Positions 54,744-63,192 of a stretch of DNA of 64,000 nt are shown here, one piece after another; position 1 is the first letter of the stretch, and the number at the start of each line of letters is the position of its first letter. Below the pieces are notes generated by a model. The model ran no database searches. It was not told the origin of the DNA and saw only the letters and a program-made list of their open reading frames with translations. A program made the translations under genes and the position numbers. Location: assembly GCA_003216275.1 (NCBI GenBank), contig QCJC01000003.1:62001-126000 (forward strand), read 5' to 3'. This DNA comes from Prochlorococcus sp. AG-402-P18 (GTDB taxonomy: Bacteria > Cyanobacteriota > Cyanobacteriia > PCC-6307 > Cyanobiaceae).

Positions 54744-54950
54744 ATGAAAAAAGATTTGTCTAAAAAATCATTATTAGATAAAAACAATTCAATCACTAAT
54801 AATTTTATAATTCTAATATTTTCAATAACATCTCTTTTTTTTGAATCAATAATAACCATACTAGGCTTATTCAAAAAAGGTGTTTTCAAAAAAGAAATAC
54901 TTTCAAATAGAACCAATCTAGGCTTTGATATAATTATCAAAAGAAAATAA
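54744..54950 (+). CDS. Hypothetical small membrane protein (uncertain)
   Basis: 68-aa ORF starting one base after the upstream stop; one hydrophobic segment; competes with a 90-aa reverse ORF. Confidence 0.3.
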   Translation: MKKDLSKKSLLDKNNSITNNFIILIFSITSLFFESIITILGLFKKGVFKKEILSNRTNLGFDIIIKRK

Positions 54951-55046
54951 AAAGCTAAAATTAAAGAATTAATCTGATATTTACTCATCAACTAGCTTTA
55001 TTTCCAATAAATTGCTTTAATTATAAAAGATTGTAATTCTTCCATA

Positions 55047-55409
55047 GTGAAATTAATCCAAATATTTTTAATAATATTTTTTCTATGTCTATTTTTAATC
55101 AAAATGAAAAGAAAAGGTTTTACTAATCGAAGGAGTTTAATGGAAAGATTTAAGCAACGATTCAAAAATATAAATGTTCGTAGAAAGAGAATCTCAGAGG
55201 AATTCACTAACTCACTTTTACTTGACCCATCTAAAAACATCCCTTTAGGGACATGGTATTCCGAAGATGAGTTAAGAGAAAAAGCAGATATTCATAGAGC
55301 AAGACTAAGTAAATTTGGAAAATCAAAAATGAACGGTGAAATGCTATTTTTAGGTCCTAAAGGGGGAATATACAAAATATTAGAAGATGGCAAAAAGAAA
55401 TATTTGTAA
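55047..55409 (+). CDS. Hypothetical protein with N-terminal TM helix
   Basis: 120 aa, hydrophobic N-terminus then a charged soluble domain. Confidence 0.6.
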   Translation: MKLIQIFLIIFFLCLFLIKMKRKGFTNRRSLMERFKQRFKNINVRRKRISEEFTNSLLLDPSKNIPLGTWYSEDELREKADIHRARLSKFGKSKMNGEMLFLGPKGGIYKILEDGKKKYL

Positions 55410-55488
55410 ATTTAAAGACTAGTAAGTTTAAGCTTAGATAACTTATAGTTTCTGCTAAAATAAAATATAAATCATCATTTAATCAACA

Positions 55489-55653
55489 TTGAATTCATAC
55501 ATCACAGTATCATTTGGAGAACTGGAGCTGTCTAGCTTAACTTTCTGGAGCTTGATTGGTGTTACTTTATTATTCTTAATCTCATTTATCTTATCAACAA
55601 TTCCTCTTACTAATAATATAAAGGATACAAAGGAAATATTCCCAAAAAAATAA
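55489..55653 (+). CDS. Small single-TM ORF, 54 aa, TTG start
   Basis: MNSYITVSFGELELSSLTFWSLIGVTLLFLISFILSTIPLTNNIKDTKEIFPKK*; ends 3 bp before the convergent 55657 ORF. Confidence 0.4.
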   Translation: MNSYITVSFGELELSSLTFWSLIGVTLLFLISFILSTIPLTNNIKDTKEIFPKK

Positions 55654-55656
55654 ATA

Positions 55657-55896
55657 TCAAGAAGCCTCTTTATATTCCGAAAAGTCTCGATTAGCCCAAT
55701 GCCCCCTCCTTATTGATAGAGGAGCTACAGATATATGCCTGCTAAATTCATTAAAAGAGTTTAAATATTTGTCATTTGATAATTGACTAAGGTTTTTACT
55801 AGAAGAAGCATTAGAAATTCTTTCACGGTATTTTCGGGCTAGATTTTCAATTGAGAAACCTTTCGCATCAGAACGATGTGGCCAGAAATTTTTCAC
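55657..55896 (-). CDS. Hypothetical small protein
   Basis: 79-aa ATG-initiated ORF. Confidence 0.45.
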   Translation of the reverse strand: MKNFWPHRSDAKGFSIENLARKYRERISNASSSKNLSQLSNDKYLNSFNEFSRHISVAPLSIRRGHWANRDFSEYKEAS

Positions 55897-55991
55897 AATA
55901 AAATTAATCTCTTATCTTAAGAAAACTGAAAAAAATAAAATTGCAACTATATTCAAGTTTTTTATAACAAATTTTTTTATGTTATTAGAAA

Positions 55992-56564
55992 TTAAGCAGA
56001 TGGCATGGCTGGTTTATATACATCTTTATCTCCCACACATTCAAGACTTTCCCTAGTTGATACTCCTGTTGTTGGATTAACTCCATCTGCTATTTTGCAA
56101 AGATTTCTCTGATCTTCACTATCAAGTATTGCAAAAGTAAAATCAGCTCCATCTATTTGAGCACCGGCAAAGCTACTTCCAGAGGCAATCATATTTACCA
56201 GAACTGCATTTCTTAGATCAGTTTTTTGAAAGTTAACTCTGTCAGAAAGGGTATCAGTGAGATCAATTCCATTGAGGTTTGAGCCTTTGAGATCTGACAA
56301 AGTTAATGTCGTCCCATGAAGGTCAACATTACTAAAGTCAGCATCTCTTGCGACTGCTCCAGCTATTGAAGAAAGATGCAAATCTTCGCCGTGGAAATCA
56401 AATCCAGTGATGTCAGATCGAACATAACTTGGGACTTCGTCACCTTCCCCTTTAGTTGCAACATTTGCGCCAGCAAAAACTGGATTTACGCCAAAAAATA
56501 TGACTAATAAACTCAGTGCTAACTTGATTGTTTTTGATACAAGTCGATCAAATGTCATGACCAA
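55992..56564 (-). CDS. Pentapeptide repeat protein with signal peptide
   Basis: Signal-like N-terminus; ADFSNVDLHGTTLTLSDLKGSNLNGIDLTD...VNFQKTDLRNAVL...GADFTFAIL. Confidence 0.88.
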   Translation of the reverse strand: MVMTFDRLVSKTIKLALSLLVIFFGVNPVFAGANVATKGEGDEVPSYVRSDITGFDFHGEDLHLSSIAGAVARDADFSNVDLHGTTLTLSDLKGSNLNGIDLTDTLSDRVNFQKTDLRNAVLVNMIASGSSFAGAQIDGADFTFAILDSEDQRNLCKIADGVNPTTGVSTRESLECVGDKDVYKPAMPSA

Positions 56565-56665
56565 AAATGATAAATCGTCTGAATAATGTAATTATCTCTC
56601 TTATTTAGAGATTTATTGGCATTGATAAGACAATTTAATGTACTTGAAAATTATCTAATAATTTT

Positions 56666-56845
56666 TTACAAAAGAGGTCTACCTGAGATGAATTCATGCA
56701 TTACTGGGTTCATCCAATATAGTCCAACGAATAACATCACAAAGATATTGAAGAGGAGTAATGCTCCTCCCAACAAAAAACTTTGGTCATTTGAAGTATT
56801 ATTATCGGTTGTTTCTTGAAATAATGCTTGAAAATTCTGATTCAT
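56666..56845 (-). CDS. Small membrane protein, 59 aa (absent from the ORF track)
   Basis: Reverse strand MNQNFQALFQETTDNNTSNDQSFLLGGALLLFNIFVMLFVGLYWMNPVMHEFISGRPLL*; single TM, better composition than the overlapping 56616..56819 + ORF. Confidence 0.6.
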   Translation of the reverse strand: MNQNFQALFQETTDNNTSNDQSFLLGGALLLFNIFVMLFVGLYWMNPVMHEFISGRPLL

Positions 56846-57040
56846 TTTTTGTTATATGACCTGACCAAATTACAATAAAAATAAAAAAATTGAGGCTCTA
56901 AGAGGAAAATTAATAGGATCTTTCTATTTTTTTAAGATTTGAAAAATCTTTATTTTACAAAAGTCAATTTGATTTACTTACTGATCTTTCAGACTTTTTT
57001 TTAATCAAGTATTAATATATTTTCAAATATTTTTTCACTT

Positions 57041-57379
57041 ATGCCATTCATTCAAATCAACACCTCAACCAAAAGTGTTGTAGAAAATGATTTGCTGCAA
57101 AAAGAAATCTCAAAACTGGTTGCTGATCTAACGGGGAAACCAGAAAGTTACATAATGACAATGCTTCAAAGCAATTCCAATATGACATTTGCTGGCTCTG
57201 ATGAACCATGTTGTTTTATCAAGGTTAAATCAATTGGCTCATTAACCCCTTCTATCATGTGTAAGTCATTATGCGATTTAATTGCATCCAAAACAAATAT
57301 TAAACATAATAGAATTTATGTTGAATTTACCGATGTTGAAGCGTCAAATTGGGGATTTAATGGATCAACATTTGGGTAA
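57041..57379 (+). CDS. Macrophage migration inhibitory factor (MIF)/tautomerase superfamily protein
   Basis: MPFIQINTS with catalytic Pro after Met; SYIMTMLQSNSNMTFAGSDEPCCFIKVKSIG; NRIYVEFTDVEASNWGFNGSTFG. Confidence 0.93.
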   Translation: MPFIQINTSTKSVVENDLLQKEISKLVADLTGKPESYIMTMLQSNSNMTFAGSDEPCCFIKVKSIGSLTPSIMCKSLCDLIASKTNIKHNRIYVEFTDVEASNWGFNGSTFG

Positions 57380-57444
57380 TTAAATGTAATAAATTAACTA
57401 ATGCCTATAAAAATATTCTAATTCAAAGTTAGTAATTCATATAA

Positions 57445-57879
57445 TCATGGGAAGTCAAAGGATCTGTTAGCACATAGTTTATCGACAGAAGGTCGAAAAG
57501 TTATTTTCAATCTATATTTCGCCCAAAATCCATATATATACTCAACTACTATGTCTATAATTGGTAACTTTGTTGAAGCGTAAATCCAGCCCATACCAAT
57601 CAAATCATAAGCCTCCTGAAATACCTCAATATCCTTTATAAATGAACCATCAGGTTTTAAAGCATGGATTCTCTCCATCGCTTGTTTATAAGTAATGCCA
57701 TATTTAGACCCAAAGGATAAGTCCGGATTATTAATATCAATAGATTTTAAATATTCCTCTTTGTTTCTTGATTGCAAGAAATTGACCTCTCTTTTGCATA
57801 AGGGGCAACCTCAATCAAAAAAAATAGTCAAGTTGACTGTATCCATAAGAATCTTTAAATATTCATCAATGCTCTTCAT
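57445..57879 (-). pseudogene. DCC (DUF393) thiol-disulfide oxidoreductase-like gene interrupted by an in-frame TGA
   Basis: MKSIDEYLKILMDTVNLTIFFD*GCPLCKREVNFLQSRNKEEYLK... ; TGA at 57811-57813 (complement) replaces the Gly of the DGxCxxC motif; rest of the frame is open to FRPSVDKLCANRSFDFP. Confidence 0.8.
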
Positions 57880-57975
57880 TAAAGGGAAAGATCTACCTTC
57901 GTTGTTCAATGTAAATAAACACTTGATAGCTTTGAAATAAAGAGCGATCTTAATGATATCTAACTGATCAAACTA

Positions 57976-58599
57976 ATGGGTGCACTATTTATTTTCATAC
58001 TCATCTCAGCATTAGTTGTTTCTGCTTTACTTTTTTTCAACAAAGGAGAGAAAGCTCAAGAAATAAAAAGCATCCTCACAGATATATATGAAAATTTAAA
58101 AGAACTCTTCTCCAACTTGAAAAAGCTTTTTTTGATACTTAAACAAATAGTTCAAGAAAAAGTAGAGACAGAAGAGCCTCAACTAAAAGATGAAACTAAA
58201 TCTGATGATTCAAATACTGTCTCAACAGACTCTGAACCTACAGCAAGTCCTGAACCTACAATTATTCCAGATATTCAAATAGAAGATCCTTCCGATGATT
58301 CAAATGCTGTCTCAACAGACTCTGAACCTCCAGCAAGTCCTGAACCTACAATTATTCCAGATATTCAAATAGAAGATCCTTCCGATGATTCAAATGCTGT
58401 CTCAACAGACTCTGAACCTACAGCAAGTCCTGAACCTACAATTATTCCAGATATTCAAATAGAAGATCCTTCCGATGATTCAAATGCTGTCTCAACAGAC
58501 TCTGAACCTACAGCAAGTCCTGAACCTACAATTATTCCAGATATTCAAATAGAAGATCCTTCCGATGATTCAATCAATAAAAAAAGCACTGATCCATAA
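57976..58599 (+). CDS. Membrane-anchored protein with acidic, proline-rich tandem repeats
   Basis: N-terminal TM helix, amphipathic Lys/Leu-rich segment, then four 30-aa repeats DDSN(A/T)VSTDSEP(T/P)ASPEPTIIPDIQIEDPS. Confidence 0.8.
   Translation: MGALFIFILISALVVSALLFFNKGEKAQEIKSILTDIYENLKELFSNLKKLFLILKQIVQEKVETEEPQLKDETKSDDSNTVSTDSEPTASPEPTIIPDIQIEDPSDDSNAVSTDSEPPASPEPTIIPDIQIEDPSDDSNAVSTDSEPTASPEPTIIPDIQIEDPSDDSNAVSTDSEPTASPEPTIIPDIQIEDPSDDSINKKSTDP
58204..58563 (+). repeat. Four near-identical tandem 90-bp units
   Basis: gatgattcaaat... recurs at 58204, 58294, 58384 and 58474; a partial copy starts at 58564. Confidence 0.96.
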
Positions 58600-58623
58600 A
58601 ATGAATAATTTTTAATTTCTAAT

Positions 58624-58668
58624 CTGCATAAAAAAACCTCATCAAATTGATGAGGTTTTTTTATGCAG
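58624..58668. terminator. Bidirectional terminator between the repeat ORF and a pcb gene
   Basis: ctgcataaaaaaacctcatcaa-a-ttgatgaggtttttttatgcag: perfect 22-bp arms with A/T tracts. Confidence 0.92.
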
Positions 58669-58685
58669 ATTTGAGCTTTAATCTA

Positions 58686-59741
58686 CTAACTCTCAGTTGA
58701 TGCTAATGAAGCTACTGATCCTACGACTCGACGGAAATCAAATCCCATAGCTCTAAGAGCATGCCAGATGTGACCTTGAATAAAGAAAAATCCAAAGTAA
58801 TAATGAACATTTGACAATGCTGCCCTAGTTGTATGGCCTAAGAATGCAGTGCTATCAGAAACATCTCCTGTATCCACCCAATAAGGAGAAATTCCAAATT
58901 TCAAAGCCAGAGGCTCTCCATACCAATCAATTGGATAAACAGTTGTGTTTTGTGCACACCAGAATGCAGCAACAATTGCCATCCAACCAATGCCTGCAAG
59001 AGACCATGAAAGAACTGCCTCAGCAGATAGCAATCCTTTACCTTTGAATTCTGTGTATTCGCCAAGTTGTTTAGTAGCAATGTGCCAAGCACCACCACTT
59101 ATTTGAACGAATGCTAAGAATGCATGCCCGCTCATTACTTCTTCAAGGCTGTCAATGGTTAGGAAGTCAAACTGATGGCCGTAAACCATTCCAAAATCAC
59201 CATATCCTGGGAAAATTGTTCTGATTTCTCCTATGGCTGGGTCGTAAATTCCATGCCATCTTGCCCATTCAACGAACCAAATATTTGCAACACCAAAGAA
59301 AATTAGATGATGTCCAAGAATGAATGTCAAATTATCTGGGTTGTCCCACTCTAATTTGAATTTCTTAGTGGTAGGGACAGGACCATCTTTTAAGTCCGGA
59401 TCAAATAAGAGTGAATGAGCTAATCCAGCCGTTCCATATACAGCAGAAAAAATCAAATGGAAAATAGCAATTGTTGCTACACCAGCTCCTGTCCATACAC
59501 CAGCTTCATCAAAGCCAATTCCAAGAGAAGCTAAATGAGCAAGAAATATGGAACTTTGATGTCCCATTGGTATTTCTGGGTTGTAGCGAGCAAGCTCCCA
59601 AAGAGTGCTTCCTCCTGCTGCGAAGCAAATAAGACCTGTATGGCCTATATGTGACCCTATGAATCGACCTGCGCGATTGGTCACCACAGAATTACCAACC
59701 CACCACCCGTAGGTGACGTCTGGATTTCCGTAGGTCTGCAT
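58686..59741 (-). CDS. pcb: Chlorophyll a/b-binding light-harvesting protein Pcb; ORF extends to 59780 but MQTYGNPDVTYGWW start is at 59741
   Basis: MQTYGNPDVTYGWWVGNSVVTNRAGRFIGSHIGHTGLICFAAGGSTLWELARYNPEIPMGHQSSIFLAHLASLGIGFDEAGVW, CP43-like six-TM fold. Confidence 0.95.
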   Translation of the reverse strand: MQTYGNPDVTYGWWVGNSVVTNRAGRFIGSHIGHTGLICFAAGGSTLWELARYNPEIPMGHQSSIFLAHLASLGIGFDEAGVWTGAGVATIAIFHLIFSAVYGTAGLAHSLLFDPDLKDGPVPTTKKFKLEWDNPDNLTFILGHHLIFFGVANIWFVEWARWHGIYDPAIGEIRTIFPGYGDFGMVYGHQFDFLTIDSLEEVMSGHAFLAFVQISGGAWHIATKQLGEYTEFKGKGLLSAEAVLSWSLAGIGWMAIVAAFWCAQNTTVYPIDWYGEPLALKFGISPYWVDTGDVSDSTAFLGHTTRAALSNVHYYFGFFFIQGHIWHALRAMGFDFRRVVGSVASLASTES

Positions 59742-59870
59742 AATTAAGGAATTAAAGTCGAAATTTTGGCTACCATACACTTATTGGAATTGTTTTTACC
59801 AGAATAGTTAGAGGTCTTTATAGGGAGCTGTCTTTTTTTACCAAAAAAACACTTTTTACTGAAACAAAAC

Positions 59871-59912
59871 AAAAAAAATACCCCCCTAAGGGAGGTATTT
59901 TTTTTGTTTTAA
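59871..59912. terminator. Rho-independent terminator 3' of the second pcb gene
   Basis: aaaaaaaataccccccta/agggaggtatttttttt inverted repeat with one mismatch and A/T tracts. Confidence 0.85.
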
Positions 59913-59919
59913 ATTGAAT

Positions 59920-61032
59920 TTATCTTGGTGCTCTTCCATTAAAACCTGCCCCTTCAACTCTAACAGTTGCGCCTTGACTATTACCAATAGCATCAGCAAC
60001 TTTCTTAAAGTCAAATCCTAAAGCACGAAGAGCATGCCAGAAATGACCCTGCAAGAAGAAGAAGCCAAAGTAGTAATGAACATTTACTAAAGCGGCTCTG
60101 GTTGAGTGACCAAAGAAAGCTGTGGAATCAGAAAGGTCTCCTGTATCCACCCAATAAGGAGCCACAGAGAACTGTAATTTCAATGGTTCACCAAACCACT
60201 CTGTTGGATATACGGTTGTATTAGTTGCAGCCCAGAAAGCAGCCACAATTGCCATCCAACCAATACCTGCAAGAGACCATGAAAGAACTGCTTCTGCTGA
60301 GAGTAACTCAGCTCCTTTGAATTTACTCCATTCTCCAAGTCTCTTATTTTCCCATTGAGTTGAACCAGCAACCATATGAATAGTTGCTCCAGTCAATTCA
60401 GCAAAAGCAAGGAAAGCATGTCCACCCATAACATCTTCTAGACTATCAATTTCAATGAAATCGAACTGTCGATTCCAAATCATAGTCAAGTCAAGATTGT
60501 AATTAACCTGGCGAACGGCTCCTATTGCAGGATCGTATATGCCATGAATCCTTGCCCATTCAACAAACCATATACATGCGACACCAAAGAAAAACAAATG
60601 GTGACCAAGAATAAAAGTTTGATTATCTGGGTTTTCCCATTCAAGTTTGAATTTTCTAGCGCGAGGCACTTCGCTTTCTTCAACGTCAGCCTCGAAATAG
60701 ACTGCATGCAAGAGAGCTCCTCCTCCATAAACCATTGACAAGACCAAATGAACAATAGCTATTGCAGCTACTCCTACACCTGTCCATGCTCCTGCTTCAT
60801 TGAAACCAATTCCAATTGAAGCCAAATGAGCCAAGAATAGTGAGCTCTGATGCCCCATTGGGATTTCAGGGTTGTAGCGGGCAAGCTCCCAAAGTGTGCT
60901 TCCACCAGCCGCAAATGCGATCAAGCCTGTATGCCCGATATGGGAGGCTATAAATCGGCCTGAGCGGTTGGTGACCACAGAATTACCAGCCCACCAATCA
61001 TAGGTAACATCTGGATTTCCATAGCTCTGCAT
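59920..61032 (-). CDS. pcb: Chlorophyll a/b-binding light-harvesting protein Pcb
   Basis: MQSYGNPDVTYDWWAGNSVVTNRSGRF...; includes AGSTQWENKRLGEWSKFKGAELL, longer than in its neighbors. Confidence 0.95.
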   Translation of the reverse strand: MQSYGNPDVTYDWWAGNSVVTNRSGRFIASHIGHTGLIAFAAGGSTLWELARYNPEIPMGHQSSLFLAHLASIGIGFNEAGAWTGVGVAAIAIVHLVLSMVYGGGALLHAVYFEADVEESEVPRARKFKLEWENPDNQTFILGHHLFFFGVACIWFVEWARIHGIYDPAIGAVRQVNYNLDLTMIWNRQFDFIEIDSLEDVMGGHAFLAFAELTGATIHMVAGSTQWENKRLGEWSKFKGAELLSAEAVLSWSLAGIGWMAIVAAFWAATNTTVYPTEWFGEPLKLQFSVAPYWVDTGDLSDSTAFFGHSTRAALVNVHYYFGFFFLQGHFWHALRALGFDFKKVADAIGNSQGATVRVEGAGFNGRAPR

Positions 61033-61362
61033 AATTTTTTAAGCGATACAGGCGAAATATGCGTGCAGATTACACGCTGCTGAAATGATATGTGCAAAAT
61101 AGTTAGAGGTCGTTATTTAGTTTGACTATTTTTGCCCATTTCAATAATTAAAACGATTTTTTAGAAGCTGAGATATTACCTCGAGGAGATACTAAAAATC
61201 TTCCAAAGTCTAGTTATAGCTTAATTTAAATAAGCGAAATTCTCGCCTAATCATTCAAAAGAGCTCAATCCACAAGATCTAACAATATTTGATAAAAAAT
61301 TTCAACGTTGTAAAGCGAATAATTTTTTTTAAATCGATCGAAATTAAAAGATAAAAATTTGC

Positions 61363-61397
61363 AAAAAAAAAGAGGAGGTAAAACTCCTCTTTTTTTA
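61363..61397 (-). terminator. Rho-independent terminator 3' of the third pcb gene
   Basis: aaaaaaagaggag-gtaaaa-ctcctctttttt. Confidence 0.8.
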
Positions 61398-61415
61398 AAT
61401 TTTGTTTTTGATTAA

Positions 61416-62462
61416 TCAATAAAGCTGAGCTGGAAGAGGCTCTTTAAGAACTTTCTTAAAGTCAAATCCCATAGCCCTCAAAGCATGCCATAAATGACCT
61501 TGAAGGAAGAAAAATCCAAAGTAATAATGAACATTTGCTAAAGCGGCTCTAGTTGTATGACCAAAGAAAGCAGGACCTCCTGAAAGATCAACACTATCAA
61601 TCCAATAAGGAGCAATACCAAACTTCAAAATCAAAGCTTCTCCGTACCAAGCTTCTGGGTAAACAGTTGTATTCTGAGCACACCAGAAAGCAGCCACTAC
61701 AGCCATCCAACCAATTCCTGCACAAGAGAATGAAAGAATTGATTCTGCGGAAAGTAGACCAGCTCCTTTGAATTTGGTGTATTCACCAACTTGCTTGGTT
61801 GCAATATGGAAAGCTCCTCCTGTTATCTCAACGAATGCTAGGAATGCATGACCGCCTAGGACATCTTCAAGACTATCGATAGCAAGGAAGTCAAACTGAT
61901 GGTTCCAAATATTGGTCAAGTTAAGGTTGTACTCAACTTGTCTAACAGCTCCTATTGCAGGATCATAAATTCCATGAATTCGTGCCCATTCAACAAACCA
62001 TATGCAGGCAACACCAAAGAAAAGTAAATGGTGTCCAAGAATAAATGTCTGATTATCTGGGTTATCCCACTCAAGCTTGAACTTTCTAGCTTGAGGAACC
62101 TCTGAATCTTGCATATCGCCAACGAATAGGACTGAATGCAATAAACCACCGGCTCCATAAACCATGGAAAGAACCAAATGTACGATGGCAATAGAAGCGA
62201 CTCCTGCGCCTGTCCAAGCACCAGCCTCATCAAAGCCGATACCAATTGAAGCTAAATGAGCAAGAAAGATAGAACTCTGATGACCCATTGGGATCTCAGG
62301 GTTATATCTTGCTAGCTCCCAGAGAGTACTTCCACCTGCTGCAAAGGCTATTAGCCCAGTATGAGCAATGTGAGCAGCAATGAATTTACCAGATTTGTTA
62401 GTAACCCCAGCGTTTCCAGCCCACCAACCATAGGTGACATCCGGGTTTCCGTAGGTCTGCAT
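61416..62462 (-). CDS. pcb: Chlorophyll a/b-binding light-harvesting protein Pcb
   Basis: MQTYGNPDVTYGWWAGNAGVTNKSGKFIAAHIAHTGLIAFAAGGSTLWELARYNPEIPMGHQSS... Confidence 0.95.
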   Translation of the reverse strand: MQTYGNPDVTYGWWAGNAGVTNKSGKFIAAHIAHTGLIAFAAGGSTLWELARYNPEIPMGHQSSIFLAHLASIGIGFDEAGAWTGAGVASIAIVHLVLSMVYGAGGLLHSVLFVGDMQDSEVPQARKFKLEWDNPDNQTFILGHHLLFFGVACIWFVEWARIHGIYDPAIGAVRQVEYNLNLTNIWNHQFDFLAIDSLEDVLGGHAFLAFVEITGGAFHIATKQVGEYTKFKGAGLLSAESILSFSCAGIGWMAVVAAFWCAQNTTVYPEAWYGEALILKFGIAPYWIDSVDLSGGPAFFGHTTRAALANVHYYFGFFFLQGHLWHALRAMGFDFKKVLKEPLPAQLY

Positions 62463-62640
62463 GATTTAAGATTTTTGGCGTAATACGGTGAGCACACCTT
62501 ACAGGCAGCTCAATTCAAAAACTACTATTAGTAATAAGGTCTTATACAGAAGTAGTAAAGTTTTTTTTCTTTAAATTGGCTTAACCCGCAACTAAACTAG
62601 GTTTTCATTGAAATACTAAAGAAAAATTTAAATATCAAAA

Positions 62641-62835
62641 ATGAAATCTGCTTTACAACTTGAACTACAAGACCTTCATGGACTTCCTTATATCGCAACA
62701 ATAATTTGGTTTGTTCTACTTGGAGTTTGTCTTTTAGCAGTGATTTTTTATCTCTTTCAAAAAAATTACAGACCCAAGGCAAAAATTGATGAGCGTCTTC
62801 CTCCAGAGAAGAAATCACAACCAAAAGGGTTTTAA
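62641..62835 (+). CDS. Small single-TM hypothetical protein inside the pcb array
   Basis: MKSALQLELQDLHGLPYIATIIWFVLLGVCLLAVIFYLFQKNYRPKAKIDERLPPEKKSQPKGF. Confidence 0.7.
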   Translation: MKSALQLELQDLHGLPYIATIIWFVLLGVCLLAVIFYLFQKNYRPKAKIDERLPPEKKSQPKGF

Positions 62836-62950
62836 ATGACTAAGAAAATTTTGTTTTTCAATGTTAGTTCTCAAACTAATGTATTATCCTCAAACACGGG
62901 TTCGGCATAGTGGCCACCTGGGTTAACAATAAAAACAATTTTTTTATTCA

Positions 62951-63157
62951 ATGATTGATTTTTCTCACCTTCTTGATTTTGCCACTCAGCTTCCACACCC
63001 ATCAGATATTGGTTTAATCAAACCATCCGGTGGATTTAATATAGCCGCAGCTCTTTGTGGTCTTGGAGCAGTATTTGGAGCTTCTCAATTCTTCTATTAT
63101 TCTGATGATTCAAAAAGGATAGATCCTTGGGCTAAGCCTGAAAATTACAAAAACTAA
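62951..63157 (+). CDS. Small hypothetical membrane protein inside the pcb array
   Basis: MIDFSHLLDFATQLPHPSDIGLIKPSGGFNIAAALCGLGAVFGASQFFYYSDDSKRIDPWAKPENYKN; followed by a terminator hairpin. Confidence 0.7.
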   Translation: MIDFSHLLDFATQLPHPSDIGLIKPSGGFNIAAALCGLGAVFGASQFFYYSDDSKRIDPWAKPENYKN

Positions 63158-63192
63158 AGAAAATTAAAATCGATTTAAGTTTTAATCACATA

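Noticed and set aside
54719-54991. 90-aa reverse ORF opposing 54744..54950 +
   Set aside because: Neither frame is convincing; the plus ORF is slightly preferred because it follows the pfkB-family stop immediately, so only it is listed, at low confidence.
57811-57813. Selenocysteine interpretation of the in-frame TGA in the DCC-like gene
   Set aside because: The TGA aligns to the conserved Gly of DGxCxxC, not to a Cys, and no SECIS-like or selenium gene context is visible; nonsense mutation or error is simpler.
58204-58563. Possible CRISPR-like array from regular repeats
   Set aside because: Units are contiguous 90-bp coding repeats with no unique spacers, in frame within an ORF, and no cas genes are present.
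61952-62245. Alternate-frame ORFs inside the pcb genes (also 60522..60755 -, 60180..60371 -, 58829..59047 +)
   Set aside because: Parallel or antisense frames of strongly conserved pcb genes; no independent coding evidence.
62836-62910. 24-aa ORF (MTKKILFFNVSSQTNVLSSNTGSA) directly after the 64-aa ORF in the pcb array
   Set aside because: Too short to support from sequence alone; no recognisable motif and no conservation data.
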